26,046 nucleotides of DNA from JBDRGD01 sp043818095 (GCA_043818095.1 JBDRGD010000106.1:1-26046), one strand, 5' to 3'. Shown: positions 7,373 through 15,940, numbered from the stretch's first letter. Numbers and translations are program-made. The notes: generated by a model from the letters alone, not told the origin.

Positions 7373-9463
7373 ATGCTGCTGAACGAGTTTGAAGCCAAGG
7401 AAAAGCTGCGGGGGGCGGGGATAGCGGTCAACGACACCCGGATGGCAACGTCCCGCGATGAGGCGGTGGCGCTCAGCCGGGAACTCGGTTTCCCCGTCGT
7501 CCTGAAAGCTCTCTCTCCGGACCTTGTCCACAAGAGCCGCGCCGGGGGCGTCCGGCTGGGGCTGAAGAACGCCGCACAGGTGGCGCGGGGTTACGATGGA
7601 ATACTGGCGGCGCTGCGCCGGCAGCACCCGGGGGCCATCATCACCGGCATCTCCGTCCAGAGGATGGTCACCCCCGGCACCGAGGTCATCATCGGCATGT
7701 CCCGTGACCCGCAGTTCGGCCCGGTATTGCTTTTCGGCCTCGGCGGAACGCAGGTGGAAGAGTTGTCGGACTTTACCTTCGGCATTGTCCCGACAGCGAG
7801 AAAAGACGCCGCGCGCATGGTCCGGGAGATAAAGGCTTTCCCGGCGCTGCGGAACCTGGGAAACGCGGCGCTTGCCCGCCTGGAAACGCAGCTGCTCCGG
7901 GTATCCCGTTTCGTGGCGGCAAACCCGCAGGTCAGCGAACTGGATATCAACCCCTTCATCGTCAGCCGCGGTAACGCCGTGGCGGTGGACGCCCGCATTG
8001 TCCTCGACGATGCGCCTCCGCGACCCGCCCTGCGCGCCCCCGCCCGGAAGCCGTCCCTCGCCGCCGTCTTCGCGCCCCGCAGTGTCGCCATCGTGGGCGC
8101 TTCCGCCAAAGAGGGCATTTCTTTCCCCAATACCGTTATCACCTCCCTGCTGCAGTCCGGTTTCCCGGCGATTTATCCCGTAAACCCGCGTTACGATAAA
8201 ATCCAGGGACTGACCTGCTACCCGGACCTGAAGGCGATTCCCGGGCCCGTCGATCATGTTGTCGTCGCCATCCCGGCGGCATCGGCGCTGGACCTGCTGG
8301 ATGCCTGCGCCGCCAAGGGCGTCCGCTCCGTCCACTTCTATACCGCCGGCTTCCGGGAAAGCGGTGACGCCCGGCGGGAGGAGCTGGAGCAGGCGATGCT
8401 GCAAAAAGCCCGTGAAGGCGGCTTACGCATCATCGGGCCCAACAGTACCGGCATCTCCGCCCCGGGCAACCGGCTGAGGATGCGTCCGATGATTCCCGGG
8501 GAGCCGGGTCCCGTCGCCTTCCTCTCGCAGAGCGGCGGCTACGCGGAGGACATGCCCTGGTTCGGGGGGCTGCGGGGACTGCGCTTCAGCAAGATTATCA
8601 GCTTCGGCAACGCCCTGGACGTGGCCGAGAGCGAGATTCTCGCCTTTTTCGGGACGGACAACCAGACAAGAATCATTGCGGGCTATATCGAGGGCGTCAG
8701 GGACGGCCGGCTTTTTTACGAGACATTAAAGAGAGTGGCGACGCACAAGCCCGTGGTTCTGCAGAAAGGCGGCATAACCGGGGCGGGACAGCGCGCCACC
8801 CTCAGCCACACCGCCAGCCTGACCAGCTCGGCAGCCGTCTTCGAGGCGGTGTGCCGCCAGGCGGGCGTTATCCGGGTCGAGGACCCCGAAGAGATGATTG
8901 ACGTGCTCGTGCTCCTCCAGGCGGGAACTTCCCCCGCAGGCCGCGGCGTCGCCGTCGTCGGCGCGGGCGGGGGTCCCAGCGTCCTCGCCAGTGATGAGAT
9001 GGAAAAGGCGGGACTGCGGGTGCCCCCTCTGGCGCTGTCCGTGCAGGAGCAGCTGAAGAGCTTTCTGCCCCGGGACGGCGGTATCTTCACCAACCCGGTG
9101 GACGCGAACAACCTGAGCACCCCTGACGCCGTGTACCGGACGGCGTGCGTCCTCGGCGCGGCGCCGGAGATACACACCCTTGTCTACCACCTGGGCTTCC
9201 ATCCCGTCGGACGCTGGGGACGCGGTCCCCTGGCCACGGTGGCGGGGACAAAAGAGCTCATCCACGCTCTGGGGCGGGCGGGGCGGGAGACCGGAAAGCC
9301 GGTCATCCTGGCGCTGCGCCCCGCCCTGGACCAGACGGAAATGAAGAGCTTCCTCGCGGCGCAGGCAGCCTGTGTCTCGGCCAGGCTCCCCGCTTTTTAC
9401 TCACTGCGCCACGCCGCGGTGGCGCTGGCCCGCCTCCTCGCCTGTCAGCAGCAGCAGCAATAA
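7373..9463 (+). CDS. Acyl-CoA synthetase (ADP-forming), fused subunits in beta-alpha order
   Basis: The 696-residue protein belongs to the NDP-forming acyl-CoA synthetase superfamily, which makes ATP from ADP, phosphate and an acyl-CoA. Residues 1-215 form the ATP-grasp (beta) part, with VLKALSPDLVHKSRAGGV (43-60) and ELDINPFIV (189-197). Residues 225-355 form the CoA-binding Rossmann domain (RSVAIVGASAKEG, 236-248). Residues 375-515 form the ligase domain, with SQSGGY (385-390) and the probable phospho-His479 in LSHTAS. A further ligase-like domain (520-690) ends the chain. The beta part comes first, the reverse of the common alpha-beta fusion. The start at 7373 has GGGGAG about 9 bases upstream; the in-frame ATG at 7295 has none and lies where transcription would begin. 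The C-terminus ends in five Gln from a CAG run. With the 2-oxoacid oxidoreductase downstream it would complete ATP-yielding acid production. The acid (acetate, branched or aryl) is unknown. Confidence 0.88.
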   Translation: MLLNEFEAKEKLRGAGIAVNDTRMATSRDEAVALSRELGFPVVLKALSPDLVHKSRAGGVRLGLKNAAQVARGYDGILAALRRQHPGAIITGISVQRMVTPGTEVIIGMSRDPQFGPVLLFGLGGTQVEELSDFTFGIVPTARKDAARMVREIKAFPALRNLGNAALARLETQLLRVSRFVAANPQVSELDINPFIVSRGNAVAVDARIVLDDAPPRPALRAPARKPSLAAVFAPRSVAIVGASAKEGISFPNTVITSLLQSGFPAIYPVNPRYDKIQGLTCYPDLKAIPGPVDHVVVAIPAASALDLLDACAAKGVRSVHFYTAGFRESGDARREELEQAMLQKAREGGLRIIGPNSTGISAPGNRLRMRPMIPGEPGPVAFLSQSGGYAEDMPWFGGLRGLRFSKIISFGNALDVAESEILAFFGTDNQTRIIAGYIEGVRDGRLFYETLKRVATHKPVVLQKGGITGAGQRATLSHTASLTSSAAVFEAVCRQAGVIRVEDPEEMIDVLVLLQAGTSPAGRGVAVVGAGGGPSVLASDEMEKAGLRVPPLALSVQEQLKSFLPRDGGIFTNPVDANNLSTPDAVYRTACVLGAAPEIHTLVYHLGFHPVGRWGRGPLATVAGTKELIHALGRAGRETGKPVILALRPALDQTEMKSFLAAQAACVSARLPAFYSLRHAAVALARLLACQQQQQ

Positions 9464-9567
9464 TCCGCCGCACACATTCCTTTTAAATCCCGGCTGCTCT
9501 GGCTATTTTTCCCTTTTGCTCCTTCAATAAAACACGGGAAGAATCCTGAGAATAGAAAGCGAAGGCC

Positions 9568-9596
9568 CTGCCATCTCCCTCCCTGTGTGGTAGAAT
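9568..9596 (+). promoter_or_regulatory. Candidate promoter for the flavodiiron protein gene
   Basis: CTGCCA (9568-9573), a 17-base spacer and TAGAAT (9591-9596) place a start near 9603. The AAAGGAGGG ribosome-binding site follows at 9614-9622, 5 bases before the ATG at 9628. The -35 matches consensus at four of six positions. Confidence 0.45.
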
Positions 9597-9627
9597 AAAA
9601 ATGTAGCCATTACAAAGGAGGGCTGTC

Positions 9628-10815
9628 ATGAAGACACCAGAGATTAGACCGGGAATCTCCTGGGTAGGCGCCCGGGACTGGGACCGCCGCCTTTTTGACG
9701 AGCTCATTCCCCTCCCCGACGGCACGACGTATAACTCCTACCTGGTACGGGGCAGCGAAAAGACCGCCCTGATTGACACCGCCGACCCCACCATGACGGC
9801 AGTGCTCTTTTCTCACATAGAAGAGAGAGGCGTGAAGGACATCGATTTCGTGGTCACCCACCACGGCGAGCAGGACCACTCCGGCTCGCTGCCCGCGGTG
9901 CTCGAACGTTTCCCGAAAGCAAAGGTCGTCTGCACCCCCAAGTGCAAGCCGCTGCTGATGGAAATGCTGCACCTCCCGGAGGGCAAAATCACCACCGTGG
10001 AGGACGGGAAAAAGCTTTCCCTGGGAGACCGGACGCTGGAGTTCATCCACGCCGCCTGGGTGCACTGGCCGGAGACGATGCTGACGTACGTGCCGGAGGA
10101 GAAAATACTCTTCAGCTGCGACCTTTTCGGCTCGCACCTGGCGACCTCGGAGCTTTACGTGCGCGACGAGGGCCGCGTCTACGAGTCGGCCAAGCGGTAT
10201 TTCGCGGAAATCATGATGCCTTTCCGGCCCAACATCAGCGGTCACCTGGAGAAACTGAAGCCGTACAAGATTGAGGTCATCGCCCCCAGCCACGGCCCGC
10301 TTTACGACCGCCCGGCGTTCATCATGGACGCTTACGGCCACTGGGTGAACGACCCTCCGGAGAACACCGTCGTCCTGCCCTACGTCTCGATGCACGGCAG
10401 CACCCGCGAGATGGTCTACTTTTTCATTGAAAAGCTGATGCAGCGCGGGGTCAACGTCGAACTGTTCGACCTCAGCAGCGTCGATATCGGCAAGCTGGCG
10501 ATGGCGCTGGTGGACGCCGCCACGGTGGTCATCGGCACGCCGACCGTCCTCGCCGGGCCCCACCCCCTGGCGGCTTACGCCGCCTTCCTGGCCAACGCGC
10601 TCCGGCCCAAGACACGCTTCGCCTCCATCATTGGCTCCTACGGCTGGGGCGGCCGGGCGAAGGAAGTGCTCCTGGGCATGGTGCCGAACCTGAAGGTGGA
10701 AGTCCTGGAACCGGTCATCATCAAGGGCCTGCCCCGGAAAGAGGACTTCAAGGCGCTGGAGAAGCTCGCGGATACCATCGCCGAGAAGCACAAGGACCTT
10801 TCCCGGGCAGCGTAA
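9628..10815 (+). CDS. fprA: Flavodiiron protein (A-type flavoprotein, FprA class)
   Basis: The 395-residue protein is the length of a class A flavodiiron protein, which reduces O2 to water and/or NO to N2O in the cytoplasm of anaerobes. Residues 1-245 are a metallo-beta-lactamase-type fold carrying all expected iron ligands: H79, E81, D83 and H84 in HHGEQDHSG, then H146, D165 and H222. Residues 248-390 are a flavodoxin domain with the FMN phosphate loop MHGSTREM (255-262) and a GSYGWGG loop (336-342). There is no fused rubredoxin, so electrons come from a separate rubredoxin or F420-type donor outside this window. It has an excellent Shine-Dalgarno, its own candidate promoter and a terminator behind it. 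Its place between the ACD synthetase and the oxygen-sensitive 2-oxoacid oxidoreductase fits a protective role, which is an inference. Confidence 0.95.
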   Translation: MKTPEIRPGISWVGARDWDRRLFDELIPLPDGTTYNSYLVRGSEKTALIDTADPTMTAVLFSHIEERGVKDIDFVVTHHGEQDHSGSLPAVLERFPKAKVVCTPKCKPLLMEMLHLPEGKITTVEDGKKLSLGDRTLEFIHAAWVHWPETMLTYVPEEKILFSCDLFGSHLATSELYVRDEGRVYESAKRYFAEIMMPFRPNISGHLEKLKPYKIEVIAPSHGPLYDRPAFIMDAYGHWVNDPPENTVVLPYVSMHGSTREMVYFFIEKLMQRGVNVELFDLSSVDIGKLAMALVDAATVVIGTPTVLAGPHPLAAYAAFLANALRPKTRFASIIGSYGWGGRAKEVLLGMVPNLKVEVLEPVIIKGLPRKEDFKALEKLADTIAEKHKDLSRAA

Positions 10816-10827
10816 CAAAGTCTCACC

Positions 10828-10857
10828 GCCCGCGGTCTGATGACGGCGGGCTTTTCT
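10828..10857 (+). terminator. Rho-independent terminator after the flavodiiron gene
   Basis: The arms GCCCGC (10828-10833) and GCGGGC (10846-10851) pair perfectly around a 12-base loop and are followed directly by TTTTCTT. It lies 12 bases past the flavodiiron stop and 15 bases ahead of the next start. It ends the upstream transcript or acts as a partial attenuator for the oxidoreductase genes. Confidence 0.7.
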
Positions 10858-10872
10858 TCATGGGAGGTTAAG

Positions 10873-12600
10873 ATGACAGTGGATGTTAATTTTCTTGTCG
10901 GCGGGGAGGCGGGCCAGGGGGTACAGTCCGTCGGCGCGGTGCTGGTGCGGACGCTGGCTTCCGGGGGCCTGCACATCTTCGCCGATCAGGACTACGAAAG
11001 CCGCGTGCGCGGCGGCCATAACTTCTTCCGCGTCCGCGTGAGCGACCGGGAGATAATGGCGCTGCACGAGGACCTCGATGTCCTCATCGCCCTGAACCAG
11101 GAGACCATCGACCTCCACCGCCGGGAGCTGAAGCGGGGCGGATTTATCATCCGCGACGGCGAAGCCGGCGATAAGAAAGCCGGGGACGGCAGGGACTTCC
11201 CCGTGCCCCTGGCGCAGCTGGCGGAAAAAGCCGCGCAAAACAAGCTGATGACCAACACCGTGGCGGCAGGCGCCGCGCTCGGTCTGGTGGACTATGACTT
11301 CGACTCCCTGACGGGGGTGCTGGGCAAGGAATTCGGGCACCTGGGGGAAAAGGTGGTAGCGGGGAATGTCGCCGCCGCCCGGGCAGGCTATGATTACGCC
11401 CGGGAAAAGCGGGGCAACCGGAAGGCACCCCGCCTCCAGCCGGTCAAGGGCGCCCCCCGCAGGATGCTGCTCCACGGCAACGAGGCGCTGTCCCTGGGGG
11501 CGCTGGCCGGGGGCTGCCGCTTCATCTCCGGGTACCCGATGACCCCGGCCTCATCCATACTGGAATACCTGGCGACCCAGAGTAAGAAATACGGCGTCGT
11601 CGCCGCCCACGTCGAGGATGAAATCGCCGTCGCCAACATGGCGGTGGGCGCGGCTTTCACCGGGGCGCGCGCCATGGTCGCCACCTCGGGGGGCGGCTTC
11701 GCCCTGATGGTGGAAGCGCTGGCGCTCGCCGGAATCACGGAGACCCCGGTGGTCTTCGTCCTGGCGCAGCGTCCCGGACCCGCCACGGGGCTGCCAACGC
11801 GGACGGAGCAGGGAGAGCTCGAGTTCGCCCTCCACGCCGGGCACGGGGAGTTTCCCCGCGCGGTGCTGGCGCCCGCCACCACCGAGGAAGCCTTCCACGC
11901 GGCGGTAAAGGCGTTCAACCTGGCGGAGAAATACCAGACGCCGGTGATTATCCTGACGGACCACCACCTGGCGACCTCCTACCGCACGGTCACCCCGTTC
12001 GACCTGAAAAAGGTGCAGATAGACCGCGGCGAGCTGCTTACGGACGCGGCGCTGAAGAAAATAAAGCACTACCAGCGCCACCGGGTGACCGATTCCGGCA
12101 TTTCCCCGCGGGCCTTCCCCGGGCAGGGCAAGGCGCTGGTGGTCACGGACTCGGACGAGCACGATGCCTACGGGCACATGATTGAAGACGCCGAGACCAG
12201 GATTGCGCAGGACCTCAAGCGCCTGCGCAAGCTCAACGGCCTCAGGAAGGAAATCAGCCCGCCGCGCGTCCGGAAGGTGACCAAAGCCGAGTTCACCTTA
12301 GTCGGCTGGGGCAGCACCTACGGCGCCATCCGGGAAGCCGCGGAAGCCCTGAAAGAGGAAGGCGTCGGTGCCAGCACCATCCACCTCAGTGAGCTCTATC
12401 CCTTCCCCGCCGCCGCCGTGGCGCAAGCGCTGGCGGGCAGGACGCGGAAAATCGTCGTCGAGGGCAACGCCACGGCGCCGCTGGGACGGCTTATCCGCCG
12501 GGAAACCGGCATCAAGATGGACGACAGCATTCTGCGCTTCGACGGACGCCCGTTGAGCCCGCGCTACATCGTGGAACGCCTGCGGAAGGAGGTATCCTGA
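10873..12600 (+). CDS. 2-oxoacid:ferredoxin oxidoreductase, fused gamma-alpha subunit (KorA-like)
   Basis: This subunit of a CoA-dependent 2-oxoacid:acceptor oxidoreductase has 575 residues when started at ATG 10873, where GGGAGG lies 6-8 bases upstream; the in-frame ATG at 10840 falls inside the terminator hairpin. Residues 1-185 are the gamma domain, opening with FLVGGEAGQGVQS and containing YESRVRGGHNFF (41-52). Residues 198-575 are the alpha part, with GYPMTPASSILEYL (220-233), VEDEIAVANMAVGA and the TSGGGFALM loop. The gamma-alpha fusion followed by a separate beta subunit is the 2-oxoglutarate/2-oxoacid (Kor) form rather than the single-chain pyruvate enzyme, but the substrate cannot be fixed from sequence. 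With the beta subunit it oxidatively decarboxylates a 2-oxoacid to acyl-CoA, CO2 and reduced ferredoxin. No ferredoxin-like delta subunit is next to it. Confidence 0.92.
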   Translation: MTVDVNFLVGGEAGQGVQSVGAVLVRTLASGGLHIFADQDYESRVRGGHNFFRVRVSDREIMALHEDLDVLIALNQETIDLHRRELKRGGFIIRDGEAGDKKAGDGRDFPVPLAQLAEKAAQNKLMTNTVAAGAALGLVDYDFDSLTGVLGKEFGHLGEKVVAGNVAAARAGYDYAREKRGNRKAPRLQPVKGAPRRMLLHGNEALSLGALAGGCRFISGYPMTPASSILEYLATQSKKYGVVAAHVEDEIAVANMAVGAAFTGARAMVATSGGGFALMVEALALAGITETPVVFVLAQRPGPATGLPTRTEQGELEFALHAGHGEFPRAVLAPATTEEAFHAAVKAFNLAEKYQTPVIILTDHHLATSYRTVTPFDLKKVQIDRGELLTDAALKKIKHYQRHRVTDSGISPRAFPGQGKALVVTDSDEHDAYGHMIEDAETRIAQDLKRLRKLNGLRKEISPPRVRKVTKAEFTLVGWGSTYGAIREAAEALKEEGVGASTIHLSELYPFPAAAVAQALAGRTRKIVVEGNATAPLGRLIRRETGIKMDDSILRFDGRPLSPRYIVERLRKEVS

Positions 12601-12601
12601 A

Positions 12602-13459
12602 ATGGTAACCATCAAGGACTACCGGGAAACGATACCCATCGCCTGGTGCCCGGGATGCGGCAACTTCGGGATACTGCAGGCGGTCCGCAAGGCTCTGGTC
12701 GAATTGAAAATAGCCCCCCACCAGGTGCTCTTCGTCTCCGGCATCGGGCAGGCGCCGAAGCTCCCCCACTACGTCCGGGGCAACGTCTTCAACGGGCTGC
12801 ACGGCCGGACCCTCCCCGTGGCGACGGGCGCGAAGCTCGCCAACCACGAGCTTATCGTTATCGGCATCGACGGTGACGGGGGCGCTTACGGCGAAGGCGC
12901 GGGCCATTTGCTGGCGGCCATGCGCCGCAATCCGGACATGACCTACCTGGTGCACAACAACCAGGTCTACGGCCTGACCAAGGGACAGGCTTCCCCCACC
13001 AGCGACCTCGGCTTCGTCAGCAAGACCACCCCCCAGGGCGCGGGACAACCCGCCAACCCCATCGCCCTGGCGCTGGCGTCCGATGTCAGCTTCGTCGCCC
13101 GGGGCTTCGCCGGGGACATCGAGCACCTGAAAGACCTCCTGAAGCAGGCGATAACCCACCGGGGCTTCGCGCTGGTGGACATCCTGCAGCCCTGCGTCTC
13201 TTTCAACCACCGGAACACCTTCCAGTGGTACCGTCAGCGGGTCTACAAGCTGGAAAACGAAAAAGGCTACGACCCGGGAGATAAGCTGGCGGCTTTCCAG
13301 AAGGCGGAGGAGTGGGGCGACCGGATACCCACCGGGGTCATCTACCGGAAAGAGAGACCGCTTTACGAAGAGCAATTCCCCGCCCTGAAGAAAACGCCCC
13401 TCGTCCGGCAGTCGCCGGACCCGGGGGAATACACCCCGCTGCTCGAAGATTTTATGTAA
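12602..13459 (+). CDS. 2-oxoacid:ferredoxin oxidoreductase, beta subunit (TPP-binding, KorB-like)
   Basis: The 285-residue subunit begins one base after the alpha stop, with the Shine-Dalgarno GGAGGT inside the end of the alpha gene. AWCPGCGNFG (14-23) gives two cluster cysteines, C16 and C19. The thiamine diphosphate motif is GDGGAYGEGAGH (91-102) through HNNQVYGLTKGQ (118-129). C198 in LQPCVSFN is the late cluster cysteine. The position that is normally Cys in GIGC is Gln50 here (GIGQAPKLPHY), so the subunit has only three cysteines in total. It forms the active heterodimer or heterotetramer with the preceding gene. The family reaction is 2-oxoacid + CoA + oxidised ferredoxin to acyl-CoA + CO2 + reduced ferredoxin. 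Confidence 0.92.
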   Translation: MVTIKDYRETIPIAWCPGCGNFGILQAVRKALVELKIAPHQVLFVSGIGQAPKLPHYVRGNVFNGLHGRTLPVATGAKLANHELIVIGIDGDGGAYGEGAGHLLAAMRRNPDMTYLVHNNQVYGLTKGQASPTSDLGFVSKTTPQGAGQPANPIALALASDVSFVARGFAGDIEHLKDLLKQAITHRGFALVDILQPCVSFNHRNTFQWYRQRVYKLENEKGYDPGDKLAAFQKAEEWGDRIPTGVIYRKERPLYEEQFPALKKTPLVRQSPDPGEYTPLLEDFM

Positions 13460-13490
13460 ACTTTACTTTGCCCGGGTGAGGGGGTAAAGT
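13460..13490 (+). repeat. Hairpin with two mutually exclusive stems between oxidoreductase beta and ROK genes
   Basis: ACTTTAC (13460-13466) can pair with GTAAAGT (13484-13490). Alternatively ACTTTGCCC (13465-13473) can pair with GGGTAAAGT (13482-13490) with one G-U pair and an 8-base loop. There is no T tract, so a simple terminator is unlikely. It sits immediately before the ROK Shine-Dalgarno and may affect mRNA processing or translation. Confidence 0.45.
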
Positions 13491-13508
13491 GCTCACAGGA
13501 GTTCCCGA

Positions 13509-14507
13509 ATGAGCAAAGGCAATCGCGGTCCCCTGGCGCTGGGCATCGACCTGGGGGGCACCAAGATTCTCACGGCGGTGGTCAACCCGAAGGGAGAGAT
13601 ACTCTCCCGGGACCACAGCATCACCCCGGCGCAGGAAGGCACCGATGCCGTCATCGCCGCCATGCTGGCGTCCGCGGGTAAAGCCCTGGAGCAGGCGGAA
13701 ATCACCGCGGCGGACATGGAGGCCGTCGGGCTGGGCGCTCCCGGCCTTTCCGACCCGGCCACGGGTATCCTTTTCACCTCGCCCAACCTCCCCGGATGGC
13801 AGGACGTCCCCCTGCGGGACATCGTTGCCGGAGCATTGGGGAAAAAGACCGTCCTGATTAACGACGCCAACGCCGCCGCCCTCGGGGAGCTGCATTTCGG
13901 CGCCGCCCGGGGGGCGCGCCACTTTATCTACGTCACCCTCAGCACCGGCATCGGCGGCGGCATCGTTATCGACGGAAAAATCTACACCGGCGCCGCCGGC
14001 ACCGCGGGAGAAATCGGCCACATGGTCGTCGCGGACGAGGGCCCGGTCTGCCAGTGCGGCAACCGGGGATGCTGGGAAGTCCTGGCTTCCGGCACGGCGC
14101 TGATGCGGGAGAGCCGCAAAAGCCTGCGGGAAGGCCGCCGCAGCACGATTCCGGACTACGCCGGGGGGGACATCGAGAAGGTCACCGCCGTGACGGTTCA
14201 CCAGGCGGCGCAGGCGGGGGACAGGCTGGCGCGGGAACTCATCGCCCGCACCGGCTACTACGTCGGGGTGGGGCTGGCGAACCTGGTTAATATTTTCAAC
14301 CCGGAAATCATCGTCATCGGCGGCGGGCTTTCCAATATCGGCGAAATGCTCCTGGAACCCGCTTTCGCCGAGGCAAAACGGCGGGCTTTCGCCCCCTCTT
14401 TCCGGGCGGCGCGTTTCGCCCGGGCGGAACTGGGGAGAAACTCCGGGGTCATCGGCGCCGCCGTATATGCCCTGGAAGAAACGACAGGAAAAGGAAGAAA
14501 GCCATGA
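13509..14507 (+). CDS. ROK family sugar kinase (glucokinase-like)
   Basis: The 332-residue protein is the usual length for ROK kinases without a DNA-binding domain, so it is an enzyme and not a repressor. The ATP phosphate loop LGIDLGGTKI is at residues 11-20. The catalytic Asp119 is in INDANAAALGE. Sugar-binding EIGHM (168-172) supplies the zinc His171, and C181, C183 and C188 in CQCGNRGCWE complete the ROK zinc site. A C-terminal IVIGGGLSN loop follows. It most likely phosphorylates glucose or another hexose at the start of glycolysis; N-acetyl sugars are possible. The Shine-Dalgarno is CAGGAG. Its stop overlaps the pyruvate kinase start (ATGA, 14504-14507), tying the first and last kinases of glycolysis into one unit. 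Confidence 0.88.
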   Translation: MSKGNRGPLALGIDLGGTKILTAVVNPKGEILSRDHSITPAQEGTDAVIAAMLASAGKALEQAEITAADMEAVGLGAPGLSDPATGILFTSPNLPGWQDVPLRDIVAGALGKKTVLINDANAAALGELHFGAARGARHFIYVTLSTGIGGGIVIDGKIYTGAAGTAGEIGHMVVADEGPVCQCGNRGCWEVLASGTALMRESRKSLREGRRSTIPDYAGGDIEKVTAVTVHQAAQAGDRLARELIARTGYYVGVGLANLVNIFNPEIIVIGGGLSNIGEMLLEPAFAEAKRRAFAPSFRAARFARAELGRNSGVIGAAVYALEETTGKGRKP

Positions 14508-15940
14508 GACGAGCCGCTTTTTACCGCCGGCGCACCAAGATAATCGCCACCATCGGTCCGGCGACCGCCACCGCGGCGATACTGGAGCGCCTTATCCGGG
14601 CGGGGATGAACGTCGCCCGGCTTAACCTCTCCCACGGCACCCAGGAGCAGCACGCCCTTTACGTCCGCACCATCCGGAGACTGAGCCAGCGCCTGCAAAT
14701 ACCGGTGGCCATCCTCATGGACCTGCCCGGACTCAAGTACCGCACCGGCCGGATGAAGGACGGCCAGGCGGTCCTGAAAAAAGGCGCCATACTGACCCTG
14801 ACCCCCCGCGACGTGGCGGGGGACGCCGCTACCGTCCCCGTGAACCTGCCCTACCTGTCCCGGGACATCAAGAAAGGCGATACCGTCCTCCTCGACGACG
14901 GTGCCATGCAGCTGAAAGTGGTGGAGAAGAAGGGCGAAGACGTCCGCGCCCGGGTCGTCAGCGGCGGGGTGCTCACGGAGGGGCGGGGGCTGGTCGTGCC
15001 CGGCATGCCCTCCTCCGGTCCCTTTTTGACCGATATCCTGCGGCGGGACCTGCTCTTCGCCCTGGAAGAAAAGCCGGACTACCTGGCGCTCTCTTTCGTC
15101 AGCAGCGCCGCGGACATCACGGACGTACGGGCGATTCTCGAGGAAAAGCACGCCGATATCCCGATTATCGCCAAGATTGAGCGCGTCCAGGCGGTAAAAG
15201 ACTTCGACCGCATCCTCGCCGCCAGCGACGGCATCATGGTGGCGCGGGGCGACCTGGGGGTGGACATTCCCCTGGAAAAGGTGCCGCTGGTGCAGAAGGA
15301 AATCATCCACAAGTGTAACCAGGCGGGGACGCCGGTGATTACCGCCACCCAGATGCTGGAATCGATGGTGAACGCGGCCCGCCCCACCCGGGCGGAGGTG
15401 ACCGACGTGGCGAACGCCATCTTCGACGGCACGGACGCCGTCATGCTCTCCGGGGAAACTTCCGTGGGAAAATACCCGGTAGCGGCGGTCAGGACCATGG
15501 GGAAAATCGCCCATGCAACGGAGCGCCGGCTCTCCTACGAGCACATGCTCGAAGAGAAAGGCTCCTGGCTGGAACGGGAGACCGATGAGCTCATCGCTTA
15601 CAGCGCCTGCTACACGGCGCAGCTCCTGGGCGCGGTGGCTATCGTCGCCTTCACCCGGTCCGGCAGCACCGCGCGGCGGGTCTCCAAGTACCGCCCCCGC
15701 GTGCCCGTGATGGCGATTACCTCCGAGGCCCCCGTCGCCGGCAGGCTGCTGCTGCACTGGGGCGTTTATCCCTTCCGGATTGGCGAGGTGTCTTCCGTGG
15801 ACGAGCTTTTCGCCACCGCCGCCCGGCTGGTCAAGGACACCGGCATCGCCCGGCCCGGCGATACGATTGTGATTACCGGCGGCATCCCTATCGGGGTCGC
15901 CGGCTCGACGAACCTCCTCAAGGTAGAGACGGTCCAATAG
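14504..15940 (+). CDS. pyk: Pyruvate kinase
   Basis: The 478-residue protein has the complete pyruvate kinase fold and transfers phosphate from phosphoenolpyruvate to ADP. The A domain starts TKIIATIGPA with the R39/N41/S43 nucleotide and K+ region (ARLNLSHG). The B domain spans about residues 83-170. The catalytic Lys224 and metal ligand Glu226 lie in AKIER, and the second metal ligand Asp250 in MVARGDLGVDIP. The signature TATQMLESM (280-288) and DGTDAVMLSGETS (308-320) follow. The C domain (350-478) keeps a TRSGSTAR loop (384-391), like the effector-phosphate site of allosteric isozymes. The usual DxKGPxIR stretch reads DLPGLKYR (73-80), a modest variation. It is translationally coupled to the ROK kinase. 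Confidence 0.95.
   Translation: MRRAAFYRRRTKIIATIGPATATAAILERLIRAGMNVARLNLSHGTQEQHALYVRTIRRLSQRLQIPVAILMDLPGLKYRTGRMKDGQAVLKKGAILTLTPRDVAGDAATVPVNLPYLSRDIKKGDTVLLDDGAMQLKVVEKKGEDVRARVVSGGVLTEGRGLVVPGMPSSGPFLTDILRRDLLFALEEKPDYLALSFVSSAADITDVRAILEEKHADIPIIAKIERVQAVKDFDRILAASDGIMVARGDLGVDIPLEKVPLVQKEIIHKCNQAGTPVITATQMLESMVNAARPTRAEVTDVANAIFDGTDAVMLSGETSVGKYPVAAVRTMGKIAHATERRLSYEHMLEEKGSWLERETDELIAYSACYTAQLLGAVAIVAFTRSGSTARRVSKYRPRVPVMAITSEAPVAGRLLLHWGVYPFRIGEVSSVDELFATAARLVKDTGIARPGDTIVITGGIPIGVAGSTNLLKVETVQ

Noticed and set aside
9610..10818. Minus-strand open frame of 402 codons over the flavodiiron gene
   Set aside because: It mirrors the real gene almost exactly and has no motif, while the plus strand carries all metal ligands and a strong ribosome-binding site.
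14258..15937. Minus-strand open frame of 559 codons over pyruvate kinase
   Set aside because: Antisense shadow; the composition is low in hydrophobic order and rich in Gly, His and Asp.
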